Shown piece after piece: positions 9,036 through 18,262 of a stretch of 64,000 nt of DNA. The stretch is from Bradyrhizobium sp. sGM-13. GTDB lineage: Bacteria; Pseudomonadota; Alphaproteobacteria; Rhizobiales; Xanthobacteraceae. The translations under genes and the position numbers were made by a program. How positions within the stretch are numbered: position 1 is the stretch's first letter; each line of letters begins with the position of its first letter. The notes beneath the pieces are model-generated. The model searched no databases, had not been told where the DNA came from, and was given only the letters and a program-made list of their open reading frames with translations. The stretch is taken from assembly GCF_018398875.1 (NCBI RefSeq), contig NZ_JAGWDK010000008.1, positions 62,001 through 126,000 on the forward strand, written 5' to 3'.

Positions 9036-9893
9036 CTATCGTCCTCGCAGCGCCAAAATCTTCTCCGCGGCGCGCAGATGCGGCTTGTCAATCATCTTGC
9101 CGTCAATCTTCACGACACCTGACGTCGGATTGTCGTTGAACGCTTTGACGACCTTCTCCGACCAGGCGATTTCCTCATCCGTCGGCATGAAGGCGGCATT
9201 GACGACATCGACGTGCTTGGGATGGATCACCGCCTTGGCAAGGAACCCGTCCTGTCGGGCGGCAATGGATTCCTCCCTGAGCGCGTCGAGATCGTTGATG
9301 TCGGTGGCGATGGTATCGATGGCGACGACGCCGGCTGCGGCCGCGCTGATCAGGCAGAGATCGCGCGCCAGCAGGAACGGACCATGAAAGCGGCCGGCGG
9401 TCCGGTTACGCGACGCGCCGAGCGACGCGGCGAGATCCTCGGCGCCCCACATCATGCCCCACAGCCGCGGGCTCATGTTCTCGAAATCGAGCAGCTTGAG
9501 CACCGCCCTCGCCGTCTCCGTCGCTACGGTGACGATCCTCGTCGATTCCTGTTCAATCTCGGCGGCGGCCTCGAAGGCATCGAGATACAGCGAAAGACGG
9601 TTCACGTCGGCAGCGCCGGCGCATTTCGGCAGCACGATGCCATCAGGTCGGCCCGGCATGACCGCGGCGAGGTCGCCAAGCGTCAAGTCGGTATCGAGCG
9701 CGTTGACGCGGACATACATCTTCTGGTCCGGTTTCCGGGCGGCAAGCATCTCGCGCACGATCCGCCGCGCGCCGACTTTCTCATCCGGCGCAATCGAGTC
9801 CTCGAGGTCGAGGATCAGCGCGTCAGCCGCGGTCTTTTTGGCGCTCTCGAACTTGCGCAGGCTGTCGCCGGGAACGAACAGGAACGATCGCAT
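9036..9893 (-). CDS. CoA-ester lyase (CitE/HpcH-HpaI aldolase; malyl-/citramalyl-CoA lyase-like)
   Basis: A protein of 285 residues starting MRSFLFVPGD, the classic CitE-like opening. Motifs: LEDSIAPDEK (acidic metal ligand region), RVNALDT, LPK, ATETARA, GAEDLAASLGASR (second metal-binding acidic pair) and KAVIHPKHV near the end. The family reversibly cleaves 3-hydroxy-3-acid CoA thioesters such as malyl-CoA or citramalyl-CoA into acetyl-CoA and an oxoacid in a Mg-dependent reaction. The MaoC gene ends 4 bases upstream, and this hydratase/lyase pairing recurs in itaconate, mesaconate and leucine catabolism. It is the last step of the probable CoA pathway encoded by this operon. Confidence 0.87.
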   Translation of the reverse strand: MRSFLFVPGDSLRKFESAKKTAADALILDLEDSIAPDEKVGARRIVREMLAARKPDQKMYVRVNALDTDLTLGDLAAVMPGRPDGIVLPKCAGAADVNRLSLYLDAFEAAAEIEQESTRIVTVATETARAVLKLLDFENMSPRLWGMMWGAEDLAASLGASRNRTAGRFHGPFLLARDLCLISAAAAGVVAIDTIATDINDLDALREESIAARQDGFLAKAVIHPKHVDVVNAAFMPTDEEIAWSEKVVKAFNDNPTSGVVKIDGKMIDKPHLRAAEKILALRGR

Positions 9894-9897
9894 CGGT

Positions 9898-10353
9898 TTA
9901 CGCCTTCGGTTTACAATGCATCAGGCCGGTCCGGCGGCAGCTCGCCACCACCTCGCCACGCTGATTGGTCATGGTGTGCTCAAACTCGACAATGCCCTGG
10001 TTCGGCCGCGACTTGCTCTCGCGCTTGGAAATGATCTTGGTGTGCGCCCTGAGCGTATCGCCATGGAATACCGGTTTCGGAAATTTCACATCGGTCATGC
10101 CGAGATTGCCGATCGTGGTGCCGAGTGTCGTATCGTAGACACTCATGCCGATCATGATCCCGAGCGTATAGAGGCTGTTGAACAGCCGCTGGCCGAATTC
10201 GGTATTCTCGGCGAAATGCGCGTCAATATGCAGCGGCTGCGGGTTCATGGTCAGGAGACTGAACAGCGTGTTGTCCATCTCGGTCACCGTGCGGCTGAAC
10301 TCATGATGGAATTCGCGGCCGACCTCGAACTCCTCGAAATACAATCCAGCCAT
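9898..10353 (-). CDS. MaoC-family (hot-dog fold) acyl-CoA hydratase
   Basis: A protein of 151 residues forming a single hot-dog domain. The hydratase-2 style motif is seen as [12 protein letters not shown], where Asp/His are the expected catalytic pair. It is followed by the long helix beginning LFNSLYTLG and the sheet with [17 protein letters not shown], which is typical of MaoC enzymes. It should hydrate an enoyl-CoA or a mesaconyl/itaconyl-type CoA ester to a 3-hydroxyacyl-CoA. Its start codon overlaps the last base of the enoyl-CoA hydratase gene, and the CoA-ester lyase begins 4 bases downstream, so all three are translated together. Confidence 0.87.
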   Translation of the reverse strand: MAGLYFEEFEVGREFHHEFSRTVTEMDNTLFSLLTMNPQPLHIDAHFAENTEFGQRLFNSLYTLGIMIGMSVYDTTLGTTIGNLGMTDVKFPKPVFHGDTLRAHTKIISKRESKSRPNQGIVEFEHTMTNQRGEVVASCRRTGLMHCKPKA

Positions 10354-11129
10354 CAGCGCCCCCTGTAGTTCGGCGTTCGCTTCTCGACGAACGCATTCAA
10401 GCCTTCCTGACAGTCCTCCGTCGTTGCAACGAGTGCAAAGCTCTCGGCGGCATTTTCGACCGAACGACGGAAATCGGCGTCGACCGCCCGCATGAAAGCA
10501 TCGCGCCCGATCTTCATGACGATGGGTGATTTGGCAGCAAGCTTGCGCGCGATCTCCCGCGCCCGATCCAGCGCGGTTCCCTTCGGAACGACCTCACTCA
10601 GCAACCCCATGCGAAAGGCAGTTGCGGCATCGAAAGGCTCGCCGAGAAACAGCGGCCCAAAAGCCTGATGCTTGCCAACCAGCCGCGGCAGTTGCACGAA
10701 ATGGATCGCCGGGATCAGGCCGACATCGATTTCGGGATAGCCGAAGGTACAGCCTTCGCCGGCGATGATCATATCGCAGGTGATCGCGATCGTCATGCCG
10801 CCGGCGCGAACCGCGCCGTCGACTGCAGCAATCGTCGGCTTACCCATGCGATATTGGATATCGTTGAGCGCAAAATACAGCCGTTCGAGAAACTTCTTGA
10901 TCTCGATTCCGGGCTTGCCGCGAACAATGTCCAGATCGAGCCCGGCGCAAAACACCTTGTGCGCACTGCCGATAATGACGGCGCGCACCGCCTCGTCGTC
11001 CCTGGCCTTCGCCAACGCTGCCAGCAGCGCATCGATCAGGTCCATGCTGAGCGCATTGACCGGCGGGCGATCCAGCATGATCTCGGCAATATTGCTAGAT
11101 ACGGAATAACGAACCAGATCGGTACTCAT
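10353..11129 (-). CDS. Enoyl-CoA hydratase/isomerase family protein
   Basis: A protein of 258 residues with the crotonase fold. Oxyanion-hole segments are CAGLDLD (61-67) and RAGGMTIA (108-115). One glutamate of the catalytic pair region is present (PEIDVGLIP, Glu133). The second position, usually Glu in the AxEAxxxGLV helix, reads [11 protein letters not shown]. The protein may therefore be an isomerase or a lyase rather than a simple hydratase. It lies in the operon between the LivF-like ATPase (69 bases upstream) and MaoC (1-base overlap), which places it in the CoA-thioester part of the pathway. Confidence 0.87.
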   Translation of the reverse strand: MSTDLVRYSVSSNIAEIMLDRPPVNALSMDLIDALLAALAKARDDEAVRAVIIGSAHKVFCAGLDLDIVRGKPGIEIKKFLERLYFALNDIQYRMGKPTIAAVDGAVRAGGMTIAITCDMIIAGEGCTFGYPEIDVGLIPAIHFVQLPRLVGKHQAFGPLFLGEPFDAATAFRMGLLSEVVPKGTALDRAREIARKLAAKSPIVMKIGRDAFMRAVDADFRRSVENAAESFALVATTEDCQEGLNAFVEKRTPNYRGR

Positions 11130-11198
11130 GCCGTGCCTCCCTTGGCCTGGCGCACCGCGCCGGCCTCGACCAGATCGTCGATAGTGCTAGGCCGAAAG

Positions 11199-11915
11199 CT
11201 ACAGCGCGAGATAGCGCTGCCGAATATTGTCGTTGGCTTTCAGCTCTTCGATTCCAGATGTGTAGACGATCTGGCCCTTGTCGATAACCGTCGCGTGGCT
11301 CGCAAGGCCAAGGCAAAAATGCATGTTCTGCTCGGCGATCAGCACGGTGGCTCCGGTGCCGCGGAGCTGTCGCAAGAGTTCGCCGATCCGCTGCACGATG
11401 ATCGGCGCCAGCCCCTCGCTCGGCTCGTCCAGCAGCAGCAATGCGGGATTGCCCATCAGCGTGCGCGCGATCGCCAGCATCTGCTGTTCGCCGCCGGACA
11501 GCCTTCCCGCGATCCGATGCCGCAGCGGCTCCAGCAGTGGAAACACGTCATGGATGCGCCGGATCGGCCAATCGTCCTCGCCATTGGGTCCCTTCTTGGC
11601 CCCGATCACCAGATTGTCCTCGACCGTATGTTCGGGAAAGATCTGGCGATCCTCCGGCACGAAGCCGAGGCCGGCGCGCGCGATGTGATGCGGCTTCAGC
11701 CCGGAGACAACCCTGCCTTGCAAGGTGACCGTGCCGCGGCGGGCCGGCGCGAGCCCCATGATGGCCTTCATGGTGGTCGATTTTCCGGCGCCGTTGCGGC
11801 CGAGCAGGGCCATCGTCTCGCCCTGCCGCACCGACAGCCCGACGCCGAACAATATCTGGCTGGTGCCGTAATAGACGTCGAGGTCCTCGACCTGCACGAC
11901 CGGCTGCGCACTCAT
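11199..11915 (-). CDS. livF: Branched-chain-type ABC transporter ATPase (LivF-like)
   Basis: A protein of 238 residues. Walker A is GRNGAGKST (39-47), signature LSGGEQQMLAIAR, Walker B LLLLDEPSEGL, and the H-loop region lies near EQNMHF. The EPSEGLAP variant and short length are characteristic of LivF rather than LivG. It sits on the cytoplasmic face and powers uptake with LivG. The gene overlaps livG by 4 bases. In this family the name indicates transporter type only; with acyl-CoA genes beside it, an organic acid or aromatic compound is as likely a substrate as an amino acid. Confidence 0.92.
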   Translation of the reverse strand: MSAQPVVQVEDLDVYYGTSQILFGVGLSVRQGETMALLGRNGAGKSTTMKAIMGLAPARRGTVTLQGRVVSGLKPHHIARAGLGFVPEDRQIFPEHTVEDNLVIGAKKGPNGEDDWPIRRIHDVFPLLEPLRHRIAGRLSGGEQQMLAIARTLMGNPALLLLDEPSEGLAPIIVQRIGELLRQLRGTGATVLIAEQNMHFCLGLASHATVIDKGQIVYTSGIEELKANDNIRQRYLAL

Positions 11916-12670
11916 ACAGTGATCCCCGCATGGTGTTCGGTGCCGAGATAGGCCTCGATCACCGCCTCATTCCGGCGGATCGCATCCGGTTTGCCGGTTG
12001 CAAGAATGCGGCCGTAGCAGAGCACGACGATCTCGGGCGCGATCTTGAACACGATATCCATGTCGTGCTCGATGAACACCACCGTGATCTTCTGCGTCTC
12101 CCAGAGATCCCTCACCTTCTCGATCATCCGCCAGCGTTCTTCGGTACCCATGCCGGCGGTTGGCTCGTCGAGCAGCAGCACCTTCGGATCGAGTACCAGC
12201 GCGAGTGCGATATCGAGCAGCTTCTGGTCGCCATGCGATAGCGTCGCCGCAGTCCGATTTCGCTTGCTGGCCAGTCCCAGCAATTCCATCGCATTCTCGG
12301 CGCGGTCGCGAGTCTCCGCCAGCGGGAAGCGCCGGTGCAGGACGCTGGCTTTGCGCTGATCGGCACACACCGCCGCCAGCATCGTCTCCTGCACCGTCAG
12401 CGATGGGAAGATGCTCGCGACCTGGAACGCGCGGCCGATGCCGTGGCGAACGATCTCAGGTGGCGTGCGCCCGGCCAAGTCGAGACCGTTGAGCAATATC
12501 TGGCCGGCGTCGGGCGTCAGCGCGCCGGTGATCAGGTTGAAGAACGTGCTCTTGCCGGCTCCGTTGGGGCCGATCACGGCGGTGAGCGAACCATCTGTGA
12601 AATCCAGCGTCACATTATCTGTCGCCTTGACGCCGCCGAATGACTTGGAAAGGGAGCGGATCTCCAGCAT
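11912..12670 (-). CDS. livG: Branched-chain-type ABC transporter ATPase (LivG-like)
   Basis: A protein of 252 residues. Walker A is GPNGAGKST near residue 35, signature LSHGDQKLLDIAL, Walker B VLLLDEPTAGM followed by the LivG-typical FIEHDMD switch region. The C-terminal tail ending EAYLGTEHH matches the BCA_ABC_TP_C extension of LivG proteins. It pairs with LivF. There are only 2 bases between it and livM, and a 4-base overlap with livF. Confidence 0.92.
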   Translation of the reverse strand: MLEIRSLSKSFGGVKATDNVTLDFTDGSLTAVIGPNGAGKSTFFNLITGALTPDAGQILLNGLDLAGRTPPEIVRHGIGRAFQVASIFPSLTVQETMLAAVCADQRKASVLHRRFPLAETRDRAENAMELLGLASKRNRTAATLSHGDQKLLDIALALVLDPKVLLLDEPTAGMGTEERWRMIEKVRDLWETQKITVVFIEHDMDIVFKIAPEIVVLCYGRILATGKPDAIRRNEAVIEAYLGTEHHAGITV

Positions 12671-12672
12671 GG

Positions 12673-13695
12673 CTAGCCGCGCTCCCCGGCACCGTTACGG
12701 CGTTGCGCGTACCATTCGACGACGAAATCCATCAGGCCCTTCCGCAGGCCGATCGCAAAGAACAGGATCACGATCCCCAGCACGAGGCCGTGATAATCGG
12801 TCAGGCGGGTGACGGTGTCGTTGAGGATCAGGAGCAGCACGGTGCCGACCATCGGCCCGAGGAATGTGGTCACGCCGCCAAGCATGTTGATGAAAATGCC
12901 CTCGCCCGAAATGGTCCAATAGGCGAATTCCGGATAGGCCCCGGAGACGAATAGCGCCATGATGATCCCGCCGGTCGAGGCGAACAGCGCCGCGAGCACA
13001 AAGATCGTCAGTTTGGCACGCCAGACATCGATGCCGATGAAGCTCGCACGCGTTGCGTTGTCGCGGATCATGCGCAGCGTGTAGCCGAACGGCGACTGCG
13101 CGATCTGATGCATCAAGAACAGCCCAATCACCAGCAATGCGCAGCTCGCGACATAGAGATGCAATTGGTTCGACAGATCAATGCCCAAAAATGGCGGTCG
13201 CGGAATGCCGCCGCGCAATCCCTGATCGCCGCCGGTCAGCGAGACCCAGGACAGGATTGTCGAGTGGATCAGCATCTGGAACGCCAGTGTGACGAAGGCG
13301 AAATAGATTTCCTTCAGCCGGACGCAGATGGCACCAATGACGAGAGCGACGACAAGCGTGATCGCCAGCGTTGCAACGAAAGCCGCCGGGACGGGGACAC
13401 CGGTCTTCTGCATCATCAACCCGAAGCCGTAGGCGCCGAGGCCGAAGAACATGCCGTGACCAAACGAAATCAGGCCGGTGTAACCGACCAGAAGGTTGAG
13501 CGACGTCGCGAACAGCCCGTAGGCGGCGCAGCGGATCACGAAGTCGAGCAGCAATTTGCTGCTGAAGACCGTCGGCAACAGCGCCAGCACGACAAAGACC
13601 GCAAGCGCGATCAGGGCATCCCGATTGCGCCGCGTCTTTGCTTCACGGGGGACCTCGAGCGCCTGCGCGCCCTGCTCGGCCTGCAATTCGGTCAT
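12673..13695 (-). CDS. livM: Branched-chain-type ABC transporter permease (LivM-like)
   Basis: A protein of 340 residues with a charged N-terminus (about 25 residues) followed by eight to ten membrane segments. The LivM hallmark GYTGLISFGHGMFFGLGAYG is near residue 70, and GGVTTFLGPMVG near 280 is the cytoplasmic coupling loop. It forms the translocation pore with LivH. It overlaps livH by 4 bases (ATGA type), consistent with translational coupling. Confidence 0.92.
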   Translation of the reverse strand: MTELQAEQGAQALEVPREAKTRRNRDALIALAVFVVLALLPTVFSSKLLLDFVIRCAAYGLFATSLNLLVGYTGLISFGHGMFFGLGAYGFGLMMQKTGVPVPAAFVATLAITLVVALVIGAICVRLKEIYFAFVTLAFQMLIHSTILSWVSLTGGDQGLRGGIPRPPFLGIDLSNQLHLYVASCALLVIGLFLMHQIAQSPFGYTLRMIRDNATRASFIGIDVWRAKLTIFVLAALFASTGGIIMALFVSGAYPEFAYWTISGEGIFINMLGGVTTFLGPMVGTVLLLILNDTVTRLTDYHGLVLGIVILFFAIGLRKGLMDFVVEWYAQRRNGAGERG

Positions 13696-14594
13696 GCGAC
13701 CTCCTTGCCGAACAGGCCGGTCGGCCGCGACACCAGCACGATCACCATGAACAGATACATCAGCCCTTCGGTAAACAGCGGAAAGCCGAGCGAACCGAAC
13801 GAGCGGATCATGCCGATCAAGAGCGCACCGATCAACGCGCCGAGGATCGAGCCCATGCCACCGATCACGGTGACGATGAAGGATTCGATCAAGACCGAGA
13901 ATCCCATGCCCGGCGTCAGCGAACGCACCGGCGCCGCAAGTGCGCCGGCAAGTCCCGCCAGCATGCCGCCAAGCGCGAACACGCCGCCATAAATGAGCCC
14001 GGTGTTGATGCCGAGCGCGGATACCATGCCAGGGTTATGGGCGGCCGCCCGGATTACCTTGCCGATCCTGGTGCGGGCAAGGCCGAGCCCGAGGATCATG
14101 GCGGCCGTGAGCGCAACACCTATCAAGAGCAGATAATATGGTGGCACCACCCCGCCGGCGATGAACAGCGGCACCACCTGGAACGCCGCCGGCATGCCCA
14201 TCGATTTGAATTCAGGGCCCCAGATCATCCGCACCACGTCATCAAAGATCAGCACGAAGGCATAGCAGACGAGAAGCTGCATCAACACGTCAGCGCCGTA
14301 GACCCGGCTCATGAAGACGCGTTCGAAGATCAGACCGAGGATGGCGGTACCGGCCGCACCACACAGCATCGCCAGCGCAAAACTGCCGGAGAACTGATAG
14401 GCCGTCATCGCGAAATAGGCGCCGAACATATAGAAGGCGCCGTGGCTGAAGTTGACGACCTTGAGTACGCCGAAGATCAGCGTCAGCCCGACAGCGACGA
14501 GAAACAGCAACATGCCGATGATGAAGCCGCTGGTGGTTTGCGTCACCAGACAGGCGGAGCTGGCGAGACAGCCGGTAAGCGCGTCGAGGTCCAA
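13692..14594 (-). CDS. livH: Branched-chain-type ABC transporter permease (LivH-like)
   Basis: A protein of 300 residues and about eight membrane helices. FGVLKVVNFSHGAFYMFGAY near residue 40 is the LivH signature, and GGMGSILGALIGALLIG near 245-262 is the EAA-like coupling region. It is the first permease after the binding-protein gene, with a gap of 95 bases, which may allow a higher level of the binding protein. Confidence 0.92.
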   Translation of the reverse strand: MDLDALTGCLASSACLVTQTTSGFIIGMLLFLVAVGLTLIFGVLKVVNFSHGAFYMFGAYFAMTAYQFSGSFALAMLCGAAGTAILGLIFERVFMSRVYGADVLMQLLVCYAFVLIFDDVVRMIWGPEFKSMGMPAAFQVVPLFIAGGVVPPYYLLLIGVALTAAMILGLGLARTRIGKVIRAAAHNPGMVSALGINTGLIYGGVFALGGMLAGLAGALAAPVRSLTPGMGFSVLIESFIVTVIGGMGSILGALIGALLIGMIRSFGSLGFPLFTEGLMYLFMVIVLVSRPTGLFGKEVA

Positions 14595-14689
14595 GGGAAC
14601 ACATCCATTCCAGCGCGCCGGAACAGCACGCGAAGATCATTCGGCGGCGAGCGGGCGGCAGCTTGCGCCACCTCCGCCGTCGCGGTCAA

Positions 14690-15949
14690 TCAGGCGTAGC
14701 CCTTGCTCTTCTTCCACTCGGCTTCGAGTTCGAAGATCGTCTTCCAGTCGCCCGCTTGAACTTGCGGCACGTAGGGCTCCTGCGGGATCGTGGTTCCCCA
14801 GCCGATCGCATAGCCGACCAGCGTCTGGTCCTCGGCGCGCATCGTGACGGTGCCGTCGGCGCCGAACGGCGACTTGATCTTCAGGCCGCGGAGCGCCTCC
14901 GCAATCTTCTTGCCGTCGGCCGAATTCGCCTTCTTGGACGCCTCCGCGAGCAGCATGATCGCGGTCGCATTCTCCCAGGACCAGTTAGTAGGATATTCGT
15001 TGTATTTTGCCTTATAGGCGTCGCCCCACGCGGCGTTCTCCGGGGTTGCAGGATATGTCTTGATGTAACGGTTACCGGAGTGAATGCCCTTCGGTAGGTT
15101 CTTCACCACAGTCAGCGCGGTGTAGTCGGCCATGTTGACTGCGAACACTTCCATCTGGCTGAACAGCGCGTAAATGTTGGCCTGGTCGATGTAGGACGTG
15201 AGGTCGCCGCCCCACAGGCAGGAATACAGCGCCTGCGGCTTGGCCTGCAGGATCTTTGTCACGACCTCGGTGTAATCAGGCTGGAATAGCTTTGGCCAGG
15301 ACTCGCTGATGATCTCGATGTCGGGCGCGAAGCGCTTTAGATACGTCACGTATTCGCCGGTGGTGTCGCGGCCATAGGCGTAATCGGGCGAACAGGTCGC
15401 CCATTTCTTCAGCCCCTTGGCCTTGGCGATCGTCGCAGCGTAGCTGCCGCCGACGATCGAATCGTGCACACCCTGGCGCGCGGTACGGAAGGCGTTCGGA
15501 ATGTGCTGCTTGGGATCGGCGGTCAGCGCGGAAGTTTCCGAATTGGTGTGAAGACAGAGCACGCCCAGATCGCGCGCCACCTCGTGCACGGCGAACGCGC
15601 CCGACGACGCTTCCGCGTCGATCAGGATTTCGCATCCGTCGGTGTTGACGAGTTCGCGCGCGACGCGGGCGGCTTCCTGTGGCTGCCCCTTTGAATCGCG
15701 GATCACCATCTCGATCTGGCGTCCAGCGAGACCGCCGGCAGCATTGACCTTCTCGACTTCCAGCATCACGCCGTTGCGCGATGAGGTGCCAAGCTGCGCC
15801 ACGCGGCCGGAGAGAATGGTCGGCATGCCGACCTTGATGGTCTTGGCTTGCGCGCGCGCCACCCAGGGCGTCGCGAATGATACGGCACCGGCGCCCATCA
15901 TCGCCAACGTCGCACGTCGGCTTACGCCCGGTTTGCGGGTTCTCGTCAT
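14690..15949 (-). CDS. Periplasmic substrate-binding protein of the ABC transporter (LivK-like, peripla_BP_6)
   Basis: A protein of 419 residues with a Tat-like leader (SRRATLAMMG, hydrophobic to about 28, cut near ARAQA). The mature part begins KTIKVGMPTILSG, followed by NGVMLEVEKVNAAGGLAG, the standard opening of type I periplasmic binding proteins for amino acids, amides or aromatic acids. It is the promoter-proximal gene of the minus-strand operon and faces the acyl-CoA ligase across 169 bases. The likely ligand is the growth substrate metabolised by the flanking enzymes, which is an inference from context. Confidence 0.9.
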   Translation of the reverse strand: MTRTRKPGVSRRATLAMMGAGAVSFATPWVARAQAKTIKVGMPTILSGRVAQLGTSSRNGVMLEVEKVNAAGGLAGRQIEMVIRDSKGQPQEAARVARELVNTDGCEILIDAEASSGAFAVHEVARDLGVLCLHTNSETSALTADPKQHIPNAFRTARQGVHDSIVGGSYAATIAKAKGLKKWATCSPDYAYGRDTTGEYVTYLKRFAPDIEIISESWPKLFQPDYTEVVTKILQAKPQALYSCLWGGDLTSYIDQANIYALFSQMEVFAVNMADYTALTVVKNLPKGIHSGNRYIKTYPATPENAAWGDAYKAKYNEYPTNWSWENATAIMLLAEASKKANSADGKKIAEALRGLKIKSPFGADGTVTMRAEDQTLVGYAIGWGTTIPQEPYVPQVQAGDWKTIFELEAEWKKSKGYA

Positions 15950-16051
15950 TGCTTCCTCCCTGTGGGGTTGGCGTTCCCAATCCCTGCCGGAGATCGTGAC
16001 GCCTCCGTATGAGCAGAGGATTTCAGAGCGAGGGGGGTGACGTCAAGCCAA

Positions 16052-16078
16052 ATATGAATTACGAGTCAGAATTCATAT
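16052..16078. promoter_or_regulatory. Perfect palindrome in divergent promoter region, probable TetR operator
   Basis: ATATGAATT (16052-16060), 9 bases, then AATTCATAT (16070-16078): an exact inverted repeat with 27-bp overall symmetry, in a locally AT-rich patch. It lies 103 bases before the binding-protein start and 41 bases before the acyl-CoA ligase start, where a repressor could block both promoters. A TetR-family gene lies in the plus operon, which makes autoregulated control likely. A second small palindrome, TGACGTCA, is at 16038-16045. Confidence 0.65.
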
Positions 16079-16118
16079 ATCAGGAAGGCCAGACCGAAAG
16101 CGGCGTTTCGAGCGGCAA

Positions 16119-17615
16119 ATGATCAACCTTTCGAGCTTCATCGCTTTTCACGCCCGGCGGACGCCAGAACGCTGTGCGCTGAAATACCGCGGCGAGGATG
16201 TCTCCTACGCCGCGTTCGATGACCGCATCCGGCGGGTTGGCGGCTGGCTCGCCGCGCGCGGGATCGGCCCCGGCGACATCGTCGCGGTGCTGATGCAAAA
16301 CAGCACGGCTTTTCTCGAACTGGCATTTGCGACCAGCCACATCGGCGCGGTGTTTCTGCCGATCAACTATCGCCTGTCCACAGATGAAGTCGGTTACATC
16401 GTCGCCAATTCCGGTGCGCGCATCCTGATTGCGGACGAAGAACTCGCAAGGTTTGCCGCCGGCGGCGCACCGGTGGTGCTGCTCGATCCGTCAGCGCAAT
16501 CCACGGTCACACGGCTTGCGCCCGATATCGCGCCTGCCCCAATGCAGGTCCGGCAGCCGCGCGACCTGATGCGGCTGATGTACACGTCAGGCACCACCGA
16601 CCGCCCCAAAGGCGTGATGCTCACTTACGAGAACATGTACTGGAAGTCGGCCGATCAGACGCTGGCTCTGGGATTAAGCGCGAAGACGCGACTGCTGGTG
16701 GTCGGTCCGCTCTATCATGTCGGCGCACTCGACCTGCCGGGTATTGCGGTGCTCTGGCATGGCGGCCTGCTTTCCATCCACCGCAACTTCGAGCCCGAGC
16801 AGGCCCTCGCCGCCATCGAAGCCGAGAAGCTCAACGCCGCCTGGTTTGCGCCGGTCATGACGACCGCGATCCTCACCTGCCCGACCCGCGACCGCTACGA
16901 TGTCTCCAGCCTGCGATGGGCGATCGGCGGCGGCGAGAAAACCCCGGAAGCACGCATCAGCGCCTTCTCCGGCTACTTCAAAAATGCCCGCTACATCGAC
17001 GCCTATGGGCTGACGGAGACCTGCGGCGGCGACACTTTCATGGAAGCCGGCCGCGAGATCGAAAAGATCGGTTCTACCGGCCGCGCTATTGCCCATGTCG
17101 AAATCGAAATTCGCGATGACGTCGGCAACCGGCTGCCATCAGGCCAGAACGGCGAGATCTGCCTCCGCGGCCCCAAGGTCACGCAGGGCTATTGGAACGA
17201 TCCCGAGAAAACCGCGGCCGCGTTCTTCGGTGACTGGTTTCGCACCGGCGACATCGGCTATCTCGACGAAGACGGCTTCCTCTACCTGACCGACCGCAAG
17301 AAGGACATCATCATCTCCGGCGGCGAGAACATCGCCTCCTCCGAGGTGGAGCGCGTCATCTACGAGCTGCCGCAGGTGCGCGAAGTCGCCGTGATCGGCA
17401 TGCTGGACGAGCACTGGGGCGAGAAGCCGGTTGCGGTCGTGGTGCTCACGGATGGCGCAACGCTGGAATTGCCTGATCTCATCGAACATTGCCGCACGCG
17501 CCTCGCCAGCTTCAAGGTACCGAAACAACTCATCGTCCGCGATCATCTGCCGCGCAATCCTTCGGGCAAGGTGCTCAAGCGCGTACTGCGCACCGAACTG
17601 GAAACTCACGCATGA
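16119..17615 (+). CDS. Acyl-CoA synthetase (AMP-forming ligase, ANL superfamily)
   Basis: A protein of 498 residues, the usual length. The phosphate-binding motif YTSGTTDRPKG is at 155-165, an adenine-binding YGLTET segment lies near 295, GDIGYLDEDG is the hinge region, DRKKDIIISGGENI is the core motif, and PSGKVLKR carries the catalytic lysine near the C-terminus. It forms an acyl-adenylate and then the CoA thioester of a carboxylic acid. It is the first gene of the plus operon and its stop overlaps the TetR start by 4 bases. The ribosome-binding site is weak (gagcgg). Confidence 0.9.
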   Translation: MINLSSFIAFHARRTPERCALKYRGEDVSYAAFDDRIRRVGGWLAARGIGPGDIVAVLMQNSTAFLELAFATSHIGAVFLPINYRLSTDEVGYIVANSGARILIADEELARFAAGGAPVVLLDPSAQSTVTRLAPDIAPAPMQVRQPRDLMRLMYTSGTTDRPKGVMLTYENMYWKSADQTLALGLSAKTRLLVVGPLYHVGALDLPGIAVLWHGGLLSIHRNFEPEQALAAIEAEKLNAAWFAPVMTTAILTCPTRDRYDVSSLRWAIGGGEKTPEARISAFSGYFKNARYIDAYGLTETCGGDTFMEAGREIEKIGSTGRAIAHVEIEIRDDVGNRLPSGQNGEICLRGPKVTQGYWNDPEKTAAAFFGDWFRTGDIGYLDEDGFLYLTDRKKDIIISGGENIASSEVERVIYELPQVREVAVIGMLDEHWGEKPVAVVVLTDGATLELPDLIEHCRTRLASFKVPKQLIVRDHLPRNPSGKVLKRVLRTELETHA

Positions 17616-18262
17616 CGCGATCATCGCAAGCCGCATCGGGTAAGGTCACGAAGTTGAACCGCGTCGAGCGCAACGCCTGGACCAAGCGCAGATTATTCGA
17701 CGCCGCCACCAAGATCGTCGGCAAGTACGGTTACGCCGAAGCCTCCGTCGCCCGCATCACCGAGGCGGCCGGCGTGGCCCAAGGCACGTTCTACAATCAT
17801 TTCGAAAACCGCCAGGAACTGCTCGATCAATTGCTGCCGAAGATCGGCATCGACATGGTTCACTTCATCCGCGAGCGCACAGGCACCGCAGATGCCGCGA
17901 GGCAGGAGATCGAGCGCTTCAGCGCCTTCTTCGAGTTCATCCGCGAGGTGCCGGAGTTCCTGCGCATCCTCAACGAGGCCGAGTATTTCGCACCGGCCGG
18001 CTACCAGAAGCATCTCGATAATATCGCGACCGCCTATGTACGCATTCTCAAGCGCGCCCGCACGGCCGGCGCCATCGTTGATTTCAGCGACGAGGAGTTC
18101 GAAGCCATCGTTCACATGTTCATGGGCGCGCGCGGCTACCTGAGCCGGCGATACTCATACACCGGCGGCGCGGTAACGGCCGCGCCCGACCATGTGATCT
18201 CCGCCTACCGAAAGCTGGTCACGCGCGGGCTGTTCACTCCGGATAAGGGGCAACAGCCATGA
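17612..18262 (+). CDS. TetR/AcrR-family transcriptional regulator
   Basis: A protein of 216 residues starting at ATG 17612, where ATGA overlaps the end of the ligase gene. A longer reading frame exists upstream but runs inside the ligase gene. Residues 22-70 form the TetR DNA-binding domain, with the helix-turn-helix at about 44-66 (VARITEAAGVAQGTFYNHF). The remainder is an all-helical ligand domain with an acidic/aromatic segment (EVPEFLRILNEAEYF). It probably binds the palindrome at 16052-16078 and is released by a substrate or its CoA ester. Confidence 0.9.
   Translation: MTRSSQAASGKVTKLNRVERNAWTKRRLFDAATKIVGKYGYAEASVARITEAAGVAQGTFYNHFENRQELLDQLLPKIGIDMVHFIRERTGTADAARQEIERFSAFFEFIREVPEFLRILNEAEYFAPAGYQKHLDNIATAYVRILKRARTAGAIVDFSDEEFEAIVHMFMGARGYLSRRYSYTGGAVTAAPDHVISAYRKLVTRGLFTPDKGQQP

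Noticed and set aside
10668..11951. 427-codon plus-strand frame
   Set aside because: Antisense to the enoyl-CoA hydratase and LivF genes; a by-product of GC-rich third positions, with no family features.
13108..14699. Long plus-strand frames of 294 and 353 codons
   Set aside because: Antisense to livM and livH; highly charged, Gln/His/Arg-rich composition typical of shadow frames.
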